The notes: generated by a model from the letters alone, not told the origin. A stretch of DNA of 43,317 bases from Alphaproteobacteria bacterium (GCA_030431485.1 JAUIIR010000033.1:1-43317); one strand, 5' to 3'. Positions 7,597 to 15,526 are shown, counted from the first letter of the stretch. Numbers and translations: made by a program.

Positions 7597-9093
7597 GTGA
7601 AATACCTTACCGCATCCTGCTTCGCGATTGCCGCGGCATCTGCATCCTACGCTCAAGACCTGCCACAAGCGGGCAATGATTGGTACGCCGCTGGCCAGGC
7701 CGAGCTGGAATCGCAGCTGGCGAAGGCTGACAACACGAACCGTGCCCTGAACATCATCCTGATGATCTCGGACGGCAATGGCGTCGGCACGAACTACGCG
7801 TCGCGCCTGTTTGCTGGCCAGCAAAAAGGTGGCTTTGGCGACGAATATGTGCAGCCGCACGAAGCCTTCCCGAACCTTGCGTTGGTTAAGACCTACAACG
7901 TGAACGCGCAGACTCCTGACTCTGCCGGGACAGGTACCGCGATGATGGCGGGTATCAAGACCAAGGCAGGCATCGTTGGCGTGAATGAGAACGTCAACCG
8001 TGGTGACTGCGCGACCATCGAAGGCAACACCGTGCTGTCCTTCAACGAGATCATGGATGCAATGGGCAAGGCTACAGGCATCGTGTCGACCGCGCGCATC
8101 ACGCACGCGACACCTGCATCTGCCTACGCCAATTCGGTTGATCGCAACTACGAAGCTTCCGTGCCAGAAGGCTGTGATACACAGACCGACATCGCGACAC
8201 AGCTGATCGACGCCATGGAATCTGGCATGATCGACGTCGCCATGGGCGGCGGGCGCCGTAACTTCCACGGCTCTGACATCCAAGGTGAAGAAGGTGGCGC
8301 AGGCCGTCGTGCAGAGGGTGAAAATCTGATCGCTCGCGCAACCGATGAATTGGGCGCGCATTACGCGTGGAACAACGAGACTTTTGCGGCCGCTCCTCTC
8401 GATGGGTCCGTTCCTGTTTTGGGTCTCTTCCACGGCAGCCACATGCAGTACGAGGCGGACCGCGGTGATGAGCCTTCCTTGGCAGAAATGACAGGTGCAG
8501 CGATCCAGCTGTTGCAAGCCAAAGGCGGCGACAACGGGTTCTTCCTGCAGGTTGAAGCTGGCCGCGTTGACCACGCCAACCACGGCGGCAACCTCGCGCG
8601 CGTCGTGCAAGACCAAAAGGCGATGGCCGACGCCGTTGCCCTCGCGGATGAGCTGACAGACGACGCAAACACACTGATCATCGTCACCGCCGACCACGAA
8701 CATGCGATTGCCTTTAACGGCCATTGCGGACGCGGGTCTGACATTCTGGGTCTTTGCATGGGCATCGATGGTGCCGGTGTGGCCGCAACCGACGAGCCTG
8801 AGCTGGCTGACGATGGTAAGCCATACACGGTTGTAGGCTATCTGAATGGTCCAGGCTCTGTTCTGATCGAACAGACTGGTGGCGAATACTTCGGCTCCCG
8901 CCCGGTTGTGACACAGGAAGAGGCGACCGATATCGACTATCTCCAGCAGGCAGCGATCCCGAAATCGTCCGAGACACACTCCGGCGAAGACGTGGCCGTT
9001 TACGCAAAGGGCCCCTTCGCCCACCTGTTCGACGGTACAATTGAACAGAACTTCGTGTTCCACGTCATGAACTACGCCGCGACCGCAGAATAA
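7597..9093 (+). CDS. phoA: alkaline phosphatase, PhoA family, secreted
   Basis: The 498-residue protein carries a Sec signal peptide (about residues 1-19, ending SASYA) and the alkaline phosphatase superfamily fold. Metal-binding Asp59 lies in LMISDGNGVG, the nucleophile region is DSAGTGTA at residues 108-115 (Ser109), HATPASAYAN follows, and EAGRVDHANHGGN and TADHEHAI supply the later metal ligands. It hydrolyses phosphate monoesters in the periplasm to release phosphate. Length and motif order fit a full PhoA-type enzyme; the glycine after DSA in place of the E. coli DSAAS arrangement is common in marine relatives. It stands alone between a long intergenic region and a terminator. Pho-regulon control is expected from the family, but I see only a poor PhoB-box candidate. 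Confidence 0.93.
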   Translation: MKYLTASCFAIAAASASYAQDLPQAGNDWYAAGQAELESQLAKADNTNRALNIILMISDGNGVGTNYASRLFAGQQKGGFGDEYVQPHEAFPNLALVKTYNVNAQTPDSAGTGTAMMAGIKTKAGIVGVNENVNRGDCATIEGNTVLSFNEIMDAMGKATGIVSTARITHATPASAYANSVDRNYEASVPEGCDTQTDIATQLIDAMESGMIDVAMGGGRRNFHGSDIQGEEGGAGRRAEGENLIARATDELGAHYAWNNETFAAAPLDGSVPVLGLFHGSHMQYEADRGDEPSLAEMTGAAIQLLQAKGGDNGFFLQVEAGRVDHANHGGNLARVVQDQKAMADAVALADELTDDANTLIIVTADHEHAIAFNGHCGRGSDILGLCMGIDGAGVAATDEPELADDGKPYTVVGYLNGPGSVLIEQTGGEYFGSRPVVTQEEATDIDYLQQAAIPKSSETHSGEDVAVYAKGPFAHLFDGTIEQNFVFHVMNYAATAE

Positions 9094-9119
9094 GCGTTTG
9101 CCATTTCACACCAACAAGA

Positions 9120-9155
9120 GCGCCCGGTGACTTCGCCGGGCGCGCTATTCTCGTT
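9120..9155 (+). terminator. Rho-independent-type terminator after phoA
   Basis: An 8-base GC-rich stem (GCGCCCGG at 9120-9127 pairing with CCGGGCGC at 9136-9143) with an 8-base loop lies 27 bases after the phoA stop and is followed by a short T-containing run (CGTTTT). The T tract is interrupted, so termination strength is uncertain. Confidence 0.65.
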
Positions 9156-9206
9156 TTACGGACGTGTTACACTTCGCCAGTCGTTAATTTTGCAAAGGAG
9201 CTGATG

Positions 9207-9632
9207 ATGAAACGCCGGTCATTCTTGGTCACCTCGGTCGCAGCGGTCGCGATGCCTTACGTGGCACGCGCAAACGATGAGGCGATCCGGCTGCGGGATT
9301 TTTACGCGCGCGGTGGCGGCCTCTCTGAACTCGCGCTGGAGCTTGAAGGGAAACCGGTTCGCGTCGAGGGCTTCATGGCTCCCCCGCTTAAGGCGGACAG
9401 TACGTTCTTTGTGCTGACAAAGCAGCCGATGTCCGTTTGCCCCTTCTGCGAGACAGAGGCCGATTGGCCAGATAACATCATGGCGGTCTACACGCAGCGT
9501 AAGTTCCGAGTCGTGGCCTTCAATCGCAAGATCGAAACGTCGGGGATCCTGTCGCTTGGCGCTTTCCGCGACCCGGACACGGGATTCCTGAGCATGGTTC
9601 GGATCGAAGATGCGCGGTTTGAGACCGCCTAA
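9207..9632 (+). CDS. exported CPFC-motif protein at the head of a metal-handling ABC cluster
   Basis: The product is 141 residues with a signal peptide beginning MKRRSFLVTSVAAVAMPYVARA; the paired arginines hint at Tat export but the motif is incomplete. The mature part has EGKPVRVEGFMAPPLK followed by PMSVCPFCETEADWPDN, a Cys-x-x-Cys with flanking acidic residues that could bind metal or undergo redox. The fold resembles the small periplasmic DUF3299-like proteins that accompany FtsX-type ABC transporters, but this is a memory-based likeness. Two ATGs (9204 and 9207) follow AAAGGAG; the second has better spacing. The ABC ATPase starts 9 bases after its stop, so the genes are very likely one operon. 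The specific role is unknown. Confidence 0.8.
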   Translation: MKRRSFLVTSVAAVAMPYVARANDEAIRLRDFYARGGGLSELALELEGKPVRVEGFMAPPLKADSTFFVLTKQPMSVCPFCETEADWPDNIMAVYTQRKFRVVAFNRKIETSGILSLGAFRDPDTGFLSMVRIEDARFETA

Positions 9633-9641
9633 TCCTGAAGC

Positions 9642-10313
9642 ATGCCGGACCTATCCATTGAGAACCTCGCAATCAACAGCGCGTCCGGGCGTCGTTTGCT
9701 GGATGTGCCAAGGCTGACCGTCCCGTCTGGCGGGTCTTTGGCCGTGCGCGGGCCGTCCGGCGCAGGAAAGTCTACCCTGCTGTTCGCCATTGCCGGTCTG
9801 ATCTCGGTGACAGCCGGACAGTTGAAATGGGGGCAAACGGATTTGGTCGGCATGGCTGACACAGCGCGCACCACCTTTCGCGGCGCGACCTTTGGGATCA
9901 TCTTTCAGGATCATTTGCTGTTTGAGGAACTCTCCGCCGAAAATAACGCAGGTCTTGCCGCACTCTATGCGCCGCGCAAGCGTCGCGCGGGCATTGGGCA
10001 GGCGGCGAGACGGATACTGACCGACCTAAAGGTACCATGGGACGACCGTCGCAATGTTGTCAGTTTTTCGGGCGGCGAACGTCAGCGTATCGCCGTCGCC
10101 CGCGCGCTGGCGACAGAGCCCGCCGTCATACTTGCCGATGAACCCACTGCCAGCCTTGACCGAAAGACCGCAGATGCACTGATTGGGGACCTGTTGGGCG
10201 GGGCGAAACAAGCCGGACGGACATTGATCGCGGTCTCACATGACGCCGCCCTGATCGATGCCTGTGATCGTGTCTTGACGATCGAAGATGGCCGCGTGAC
10301 TGACCATGTTTGA
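9642..10313 (+). CDS. ABC transporter ATP-binding protein (LolD/MacB-like)
   Basis: A complete ABC ATPase of 223 residues is encoded: Walker A GPSGAGKST (37-45), Q-loop Gln89 in IIFQDHLLFEELSAENN, signature SGGER (143-147), Walker B VILADEP (162-168) and a switch His in AVSHDAA. The type matches the LolD/MacB/FtsE class that works with FtsX-like permeases rather than with classical import permeases. Its stop overlaps the permease start by 8 bases, so coupling is tight. In this cluster it probably powers movement or release of a substrate handled by the periplasmic metal-binding partners. Substrate and direction are inferred only from neighbours. Confidence 0.92.
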   Translation: MPDLSIENLAINSASGRRLLDVPRLTVPSGGSLAVRGPSGAGKSTLLFAIAGLISVTAGQLKWGQTDLVGMADTARTTFRGATFGIIFQDHLLFEELSAENNAGLAALYAPRKRRAGIGQAARRILTDLKVPWDDRRNVVSFSGGERQRIAVARALATEPAVILADEPTASLDRKTADALIGDLLGGAKQAGRTLIAVSHDAALIDACDRVLTIEDGRVTDHV

Positions 10314-11613
10314 GGCATTTTGGTACGCACTGCCTATCCTCGTTCAAGACATTTTCGTGTTTCTGGGGCTGCTTGTCCCGCTTGCCATCACCGGCATTAT
10401 TTGCCTGTTCGGCTACCGTGTCTGGCCGCTCATCGCGGGCCTTTTGCGCAAACACACGGCCATCAGTGCCACCTTTGTCCTGCTGATTGCCACATCGGTC
10501 GGGATCAGCGTTGGATTGATCGCCCAGGAACGTGGCCTGCGCGAGGGCACGGCGCGGGCCGCCGACAAGTTCGATCTGATCATCGCAGCCCCGGGGAGTG
10601 AGATTACGGCGATGTTGGCCGCAGTCTATTTGCAGCCCACCGCCTTGCCGCTGATCGATGGCGCGACCTACGCAAGGATCGAAAGCCACGAACTGGTCGA
10701 TCTGGCCGCCCCCTTGGCATTTGGCGACAGTTGGGAAGGCGTGCCCGTTGTGGGAACCACGCCGCCCTTTGTTGATCACTTGTCCGAAGGTCTGCGCGCA
10801 GGACGGGTGTTTGAAACGATGGAAGAGGCTGTGGCCGGGGCCAATACGCCGCTGCAGGTGGGTGACGTGGTCGAGCCGGTGCATGGTGACGGCAGCGATG
10901 ATTTCAGCGAGCACGGGCATCCCTACACAATCGTGGGAAAGATGAACCGTACTGGATCCCCTTGGGACAACGCGATCCTTGTTGCGGTCGAAAGCGTCTG
11001 GGACGTCCATGCGATGCCGACGGGCCACGGGCCAGACTGGGATGGCACCCTTGGCGGCCCGTTTGACCCAAGCCAATTTGCGGGCACACCCGCCGTTTTG
11101 GTGCGGGCGGAGCAGCTTTGGGCGAACTATTCACTCCAGTCAGAGTTCAATACGGCTGAGACGATGGCCCTTTTTCCCGGAAACGTGCTGGCGCAGCTTC
11201 ACGCGCTGATGGGGGATATCCGGCAGGTCATGTCGGTGCTCGCCGTGGCGACGCAGGTTTTGGTTGCGGTCGCAGTGCTGGCGGGACTATCGATGCTGTC
11301 TCGCATTCTGGCCCGGCGCATGGCGCTCTTGCGCGCACTTGGCGCACCACGCCGCTTTGTGTTCGCCGTGACATGGACCTTCGCAACTGTGCTGATCTGC
11401 CTTGGCGCGTTGCTGGGCATTGTCTTCGGCGTCATCGCCACAGCGGTCCTGTCGATGGTCATCACGGCCCTGACGGACATCCTTGTGCAAGCACGCCTCG
11501 CGTGGCCCGAAATGCATCTGGTTGCTGGCTTCGTCAGCACTGTCGCAGTTCTGTCATTGTATCCGGCTTATCGTGCCAGCCGACGTTCGTTGCTCGATGA
11601 CCTCAGATCCTAG
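10306..11613 (+). CDS. FtsX-like ABC transporter permease
   Basis: The 435-residue protein starts with two hydrophobic segments (about residues 15-35 and 45-65, LVPLAITGIICLFGYRVWPL and ISATFVLLIATSVGISVGL). A large periplasmic domain (about 70-305) follows, and then the C-terminal three-helix FtsX core (about 310-430) with the family-typical RILARRMALLRALGAPR coupling segment. The periplasmic part includes His-containing stretches such as EHGHPY and TGHGPDW. MacB/LolC-type permeases do not form a classical import channel but transmit ATP-driven motions to periplasmic domains. It overlaps the ATPase gene by 8 bases and is followed after 10 bases by the His-rich protein gene. Confidence 0.9.
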   Translation: MFEAFWYALPILVQDIFVFLGLLVPLAITGIICLFGYRVWPLIAGLLRKHTAISATFVLLIATSVGISVGLIAQERGLREGTARAADKFDLIIAAPGSEITAMLAAVYLQPTALPLIDGATYARIESHELVDLAAPLAFGDSWEGVPVVGTTPPFVDHLSEGLRAGRVFETMEEAVAGANTPLQVGDVVEPVHGDGSDDFSEHGHPYTIVGKMNRTGSPWDNAILVAVESVWDVHAMPTGHGPDWDGTLGGPFDPSQFAGTPAVLVRAEQLWANYSLQSEFNTAETMALFPGNVLAQLHALMGDIRQVMSVLAVATQVLVAVAVLAGLSMLSRILARRMALLRALGAPRRFVFAVTWTFATVLICLGALLGIVFGVIATAVLSMVITALTDILVQARLAWPEMHLVAGFVSTVAVLSLYPAYRASRRSLLDDLRS

Positions 11614-11623
11614 GACCTATACA

Positions 11624-12148
11624 ATGCGCCTCTTTATTGCTGCTCTCTTCAGCCTCATTGCCTTTGCCGCTGTTGCGAATGAACAAGATCATGGGCACGA
11701 CGACCATGATGATCACGCCGGTGAAGCGCATGCAGACAGCGAACACAAAGCGACTTTGGGTGACGTCACACTACTCCATGCCTGGGCTGCAGAAACAGAA
11801 GGGTCAGTGGTCTTCGTCTATGTTGAGATCGACAATGAAGGGGATGCGCCCATCACACTTCTGGGCGCTGAGGCGGACATAGCCGGCACAGTGGACCTCG
11901 TCGGCTTCCAGTCGAAAGATGGTGTCGCAAGTTACGCCCCGCTGCCCATGCTGCCGATCGCCTCTGGTGCGGAACTGACCCTTGCCCCGAACGCCGTCGC
12001 TTTTCGGATGACGGATGTGACAACACATCTGCATGAGGGCGACGACTTTGAGATCCACATCATTTTTGACGCCGGTGAGGTTGCCATCATGGCGCAAGTC
12101 GAGCCGGAAGGGGCGACGCAACACCGGCATGCAGGCCATAACCATTAA
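11624..12148 (+). CDS. His-rich periplasmic PCuAC-like metal-binding protein
   Basis: The 174-residue product has a signal peptide (MRLFIAALF...AVA, about residues 1-18), then a metal-binding tract, HGHDDHDDHAGEAHADSEH. A beta-sandwich domain matching the PCuAC (DUF461) layout follows (GDVTLLHAWAAE, VYVEIDNEGDAPITLLGA, LPIASGAELTLAPNAVAF, HEGDDFEIHIIFDAGEV), and the protein ends QHRHAGHNH. In copper chaperones the domain carries a His/Met site; here the expected ELH is DLV and the HxMLM region is VAFRMTDV, so the classical Cu(I) site seems absent while both termini are His-rich. This suggests zinc, nickel or buffered copper binding. The ATG at 11624 lies 10 bases after the permease stop; upstream in-frame starts lie inside the permease gene. 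Confidence 0.85.
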   Translation: MRLFIAALFSLIAFAAVANEQDHGHDDHDDHAGEAHADSEHKATLGDVTLLHAWAAETEGSVVFVYVEIDNEGDAPITLLGAEADIAGTVDLVGFQSKDGVASYAPLPMLPIASGAELTLAPNAVAFRMTDVTTHLHEGDDFEIHIIFDAGEVAIMAQVEPEGATQHRHAGHNH

Positions 12149-12707
12149 AGCGATATGGCGCATATGCGCCCGCCTTGTCTGCTTGCCGATCTTGCTTTGG
12201 CCGTCGGTCGCTTTTTCGGAAACATGGACTTTCGTTGAGCACGGGAAAAACCTTACATTCTCTGTGCTGACAGAGGTGCCGAACGGCGACGAAATGATGC
12301 GTCTTGAAGGGCGTTTTCCAGACTGGACAGCGGCCATAGACATCGATTTTGATGACTTGAACGGGTCGTTCATCGAGATTGCAGTGGACCTATCGTCGGT
12401 TGATTTAAGCCGGGCGTCACTCAAAACGGAGCTCGTTGGCCAACAGTGGTTCGATGCGAAACAGCATCCCGTGGCGATGTTCAGATCAGACAGCGTTTTT
12501 GCCACAGACGATGGCTATGCGGCCCAAGGGACACTGTCGCTGAAAGGCATTGAAGCGGCACTAACCTTGAGCTTCAAACTGACGCCGTCAGGGGAATTGG
12601 TGCAGGTACAGGGAAGCGGAAACCTTGACCGGTTCGCCTGGAACATCGGCGATTCGACACCTGCCAGCGTTGTGCAAAGCCAGGTCGCTATCCGCTTCGA
12701 CTTTTGA
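12129..12707 (+). CDS. YceI-like family protein
   Basis: The 192-residue protein has an N-terminal hydrophobic signal segment (about 12-30, cleaving near VAFSET) and a YceI-type lipocalin-like domain: TWTFVEHGKNLTFSVLTEV, the SFIEIAVDLSSVDLSRASLKTELVG block, QQWFDAKQHPVAMFRSD and GTLSLKGIEAALTL. YceI proteins bind isoprenoid or other apolar ligands in the periplasm. The ATG at 12129 overlaps the end of the His-rich protein gene by 20 bases, implying co-transcription and possibly translational coupling. Its place in a metal cluster is unusual for YceI. An earlier in-frame start at 12033 would lie within the upstream gene and lacks signal-like sequence. Confidence 0.85.
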   Translation: MQAITIKAIWRICARLVCLPILLWPSVAFSETWTFVEHGKNLTFSVLTEVPNGDEMMRLEGRFPDWTAAIDIDFDDLNGSFIEIAVDLSSVDLSRASLKTELVGQQWFDAKQHPVAMFRSDSVFATDDGYAAQGTLSLKGIEAALTLSFKLTPSGELVQVQGSGNLDRFAWNIGDSTPASVVQSQVAIRFDF

Positions 12708-13340
12708 GCGCGAAATTGACCCAGGTCACGCCGTTAGCGCATTGCGAAAAAGGGCCTGACCATATCTTTAGTGGCTTGCCGCTACGTCTGTATGTCCCCT
12801 TTCCGAACGCCATCCAGCGAAACGGCGGTTCGGATCGATCGGTCAAAACCAGCTGAACATGTCCGCTTCTGTGATTTGGGCGATGCTGCAGCAAAAGTGT
12901 CGCCGCACGTGCGAAAGGATGCTGCGTCGGCGAAGTGACAAAAATGGAAGGTCGGAAAAGTCCCGCAATTTCCCCGTTTGCAACCCGTGCCACGAAGGTC
13001 AGCTATCACACATTCGGGCTGTGCGCCGTGGGTCCGCTTCGGGGCTGAGAGCTGCCGACTGCGCCTGCAGCATATGATGCAAGACTGGCCGTAAGTTTGG
13101 ACTCCAAGCCACCGTCTGATAGTCTTTTCGGGTATGCAAGCATGGTTTCCGATACCCTCCGTCCATCGCGTGTCTTGTGTCAGACGCCGAGCAATAGCAG
13201 CAACAGCCACAAACCCCTCACCAAATACTATCGTTAAGTCGTTGTTTAGCATCTATTATTGAATTTTCGCCTTATTTGCTGCATGATCTGTCTAAGCCCA
13301 GCGCCATAGCTCCACCCTCCGTCCAAGGAGTGCGTCTCAG
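12708..13340. other. intergenic region at the left edge of the tRNA-Ser accessory island
   Basis: About 630 bases with no supported gene. The central part (about 12840-13080) has GCTGCAG/GCTGCG-rich words and a GGGTCCGCTTCGGGGCTGAGAG-like block typical of decayed Rhodobacteraceae intergenic sequence; it is only thematically similar to the two repeat copies near 3.9 and 6.9 kb. From about 13200 the sequence becomes more AT-rich, leading into the island genes. No terminator with a clean T tract follows the YceI gene. Confidence 0.45.
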
Positions 13341-13634
13341 ATGAAATCGGTGAACAACAAAGTAACAGTCCTCAGTCCTGACCAGCCCGATCCACCTGTT
13401 CAGTTGCACGCCGGTTGGGGCAACGGAAAACGGAAAATGAACAATGCTGGTGCTTGTAAAAGCGAAATGGCCCGGGTTTATAAAAGAGCTGCAGCCGGCA
13501 TGATGGACACTGAGGACATGAAAGCTGCGATATGGGCACTCCGGCAGATCGCCGAGGTTGCGGAACGTGCCGAGCTTGAGGCCAAAATTTCCAACCTTGA
13601 AGCGAAATTGTCGGATTTGCTTCGTGGCCATTAG
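13341..13634 (+). CDS. hypothetical small protein with C-terminal coiled coil, 97 aa
   Basis: I do not recognise the family. The N-terminal half is polar and glycine/proline-rich; residues about 45-97 are helical and heptad-like (AIWALRQIAEVAERAELEAKISNLEAKLSDLL), a good coiled-coil candidate. The ATG at 13341 follows GGAGTGCGTCTCAG, where GGAG is a plausible though distant ribosome site. The next gene's probable GTG start lies inside its last codons, so the two are probably co-translated. Size, orphan nature and location between a decayed repeat and island genes suggest prophage or plasmid ancestry. Confidence 0.5.
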   Translation: MKSVNNKVTVLSPDQPDPPVQLHAGWGNGKRKMNNAGACKSEMARVYKRAAAGMMDTEDMKAAIWALRQIAEVAERAELEAKISNLEAKLSDLLRGH

Positions 13635-13803
13635 AAAGCGCCTTGATCGGCTCGAAGATCAAATCAATCGGCTACACAGTGAACGGATGCTGAGTTCTCT
13701 GGATGATTGGATCAAGCAGCAGGACACACCAACTCTGGAACGTCTGCGCCTACAGTTGGAGGAGCAAGAGAATATTGCTTACTCCAAGGCATCAGGTGAC
13801 TGA
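13624..13803 (+). CDS. hypothetical very small coiled-coil protein, 59 aa
   Basis: The product (read from GTG at 13624) begins VAIRKRLDRLEDQINRLHSER and continues as an almost entirely helical, charged peptide ending YSKASGD. It overlaps the preceding 97-residue gene by 11 bases in another phase. An in-frame ATG at 13558 would extend it by 22 residues within the upstream gene. The heptad pattern of both proteins suggests they could pair. The function is unknown and the call rests on the helical pattern and the overlap geometry. Confidence 0.4.
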   Translation: MAIRKRLDRLEDQINRLHSERMLSSLDDWIKQQDTPTLERLRLQLEEQENIAYSKASGD

Positions 13804-13950
13804 CGTTCAACCAAAGAACCTTCGACGAACGCGCGTTATTACGGAACATGGGCAATCATAACCCACGACGATCGCATGCTTTCGAAAAACGCGATGGTGC
13901 TGAAATGTTCTCCGCACGCTATCATTAGTTCCGTGGCTGGAGAGCCCGAT

Positions 13951-14091
13951 ATGCCAACAGAACCGAAGCCTCAACTTACCTACGAACAGATGTGTGACTT
14001 GGGGCCAATCATCCATGACTTGATGAGCTTGGTTAAAGGCAAAAACTCACATCAAATTCTAAAAAAGGTGCTTGGGAATTATCAAAAATAA
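13951..14091 (+). CDS. hypothetical small protein, 46 aa
   Basis: A short frame begins with ATG at 13951 behind GGAGAG at a normal distance and encodes MPTEPKPQLTYEQMCDLGPI followed by a basic tail (IHDLMSLVKGKNSHQILKKVLGNYQK). Its end overlaps the end of the convergent NYN-nuclease gene by 10 bases. No family is recognised; it could be a small accessory or regulatory protein. An ATG at 13876 in the same frame would add 25 residues with a less protein-like composition. Confidence 0.4.
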   Translation: MPTEPKPQLTYEQMCDLGPIIHDLMSLVKGKNSHQILKKVLGNYQK

Positions 14092-14897
14092 ACGAAGGAT
14101 AGTTCCTCGACGATAAGCAGATTGCCAGCGACTGTTGCAGGCAATATGCGCCCTTCACTTTTCAAGCGATTAGCAACCTCAATTACATAGCGGTCCTCAT
14201 TTTCTTTGGAGAACTTATCGTTTCTTATGATACTTGCACCTTGATCCAATGCCCAAATCAACATGACACCGTCTACTTTTATTCCCTTTTTCGTCACGGT
14301 GACATTTTGGGGTTTTAAATCAAACTCACTACAAAGCCAACGATGAAAATCTTCATTATGTTTTAACAAATTCAACCGTCTAGCATGGTAAACAAACGAT
14401 CCATCCCAGAATAAGTGGACTTTAATTCCCGCCTGAGAAACCTTTTCTACAAAGTGTTTCATCGCCGCCATGATTTCCATAGCATCAGCGGAACTCATTG
14501 TAGCAAAGGTCTTTGCGGCGGGGAACTGTCCGAAATTGTTATTTCCGTCAAGTGCAATAATCGATGGTCGAGCGAGAGGTTTTGGATCTAACGATTTATG
14601 TGCAGCATGCAGAAAATTACTCTTTGTATTTATTTTCAGGATTTCGCGTTCACCGTCTGAAGTTTCTAGCGGCACCCCTTTTAAAACCTCGGACTCGTAG
14701 TGGCTTGTACCAACCCTTGTTGCCGCATGATCGGGCAAGGAATTGTTGTTCCTAGTGGATTTGCTTATTCTTTCTAATGCGGATTGGTAATGCAAATATC
14801 GAAAGAACGAAATTATCATGATTGGGAGTGTCCAAAAAAGCCCATCCGCCCAAAAAATCAACCAAAAAATCAGTGAACACGTTTGAAAACATTGCAA
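14082..14897 (-). CDS. membrane-anchored NYN/PIN-type nuclease-like protein
   Basis: The frame encodes up to 271 residues. Residues about 8-35 are strongly hydrophobic (LIFWLIFWADGLFWTLPIMIISFF), a membrane anchor. After a polar linker, residues about 112-230 resemble a NYN (Zc3h12a-like PIN) ribonuclease domain: IIALDGNNNFG (Asp117), KVHLFWDGSF, then KVDGVMLIWALDQGASIIRNDKF with Asp209 and the Arg-Asn-Asp triplet ending at Asp227. These acidic residues are those expected to hold the catalytic metal. The first codon of the frame is TTG (14897), with weak GGTGG upstream; ATG at 14819 would shorten the anchor. Composition is more AT-rich than flanking housekeeping genes, fitting acquired DNA. 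RNase activity is inferred, not shown. Confidence 0.6.
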   Translation of the reverse strand: MQCFQTCSLIFWLIFWADGLFWTLPIMIISFFRYLHYQSALERISKSTRNNNSLPDHAATRVGTSHYESEVLKGVPLETSDGEREILKINTKSNFLHAAHKSLDPKPLARPSIIALDGNNNFGQFPAAKTFATMSSADAMEIMAAMKHFVEKVSQAGIKVHLFWDGSFVYHARRLNLLKHNEDFHRWLCSEFDLKPQNVTVTKKGIKVDGVMLIWALDQGASIIRNDKFSKENEDRYVIEVANRLKSEGRILPATVAGNLLIVEELSFVYF

Positions 14898-15179
14898 ATC
14901 ATGCCACCATGAGGATTAACAGCGAAGCATCTTTTCGCCGTTTGGTTTTCAAATGGTACGAACTCAACGGGCACTCCCCCAAAGTAAACATACGTCAGCG
15001 CCATTTTGTCGCCGTTCTACACAGCGATAAAGCCTCCGGCCGCAGCCAAACCGCGGTTCAGGCATCAGATGCACGAACTGACTGCGATTTCTGGTCCCGG
15101 CGAAAGGGATGACTCGGAATTTTGGGTGATCGGTGTATGAATGAACAGCTCAGCGGCGCTACTTACATTTAGATTTTAT
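14898..15179. other. intergenic stretch inside the accessory island
   Basis: The sequence between the NYN gene start and the transposase relic has short plus-strand frames (for example one ending at 15112) without ribosome sites or recognisable content. It is probably non-coding or degraded. No terminal repeat of an insertion sequence was identified. Confidence 0.35.
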
Positions 15180-15520
15180 CGTAGCCACCGTCATGTTGAA
15201 ACAAGACAAACGCACAAGCCAAGCATGGCCGTCAAGATGTCACGGAAAAAGGTCATTTGGCGGGAACCTTGGCAAGCTGGAATGGGCTGGCGCGCGCTCG
15301 GCAAACGACCATCGCGCCGATTTTGATCAGCCATAACTGGAAGGCTGGTCAGCGACCACTCTGCACACTATTCAAGTAGACCAGCCCATTGCAGGAAGAC
15401 CCTGAGATTGTAGGCCAGTGCATGAAGCCGAAGCCAAACCTAGTTCTGCGCCATCCTTTGCATTCGAGACGCGTTCAGCTGCCCCCCGTTTAACTTCCTT
15501 GATGTGCTGGTGCCATTCCA
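15180..15520 (-). pseudogene. IS1380-type transposase relic (C-terminal part, frameshifted)
   Basis: On the minus strand, frames that shift several times give pieces in the order of the IS1380-family transposase C-terminus. IKEVKRGA (near 15500) corresponds to the IKEGK region; RLHALAYNLRVFLQWAGL (near 15385-15430) to the RLQLHALAYNL region; and LIKIGAMVV (15304-15330) to the LVKIGAKVV region, followed by a VPP-DLFP piece. Stops and shifts separate the pieces, so it is inactive. The N-terminal two-thirds are missing; the break abuts the DUF499-like relic at about 15525. The family call is by memory of conserved blocks. Confidence 0.6.
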
Positions 15521-15526
15521 CGCTGT

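Noticed and set aside
7522..9063. Open minus-strand frame of 513 codons antisense to phoA
   Set aside because: The sense strand encodes a complete alkaline phosphatase with signal peptide and active-site motifs. The antisense frame has no recognisable domain.
12840..13080. Possible third copy of the 3.9/6.9 kb repeat
   Set aside because: Only short GCTGCAG-type words are shared, and their order does not match. It may be another repeat type.
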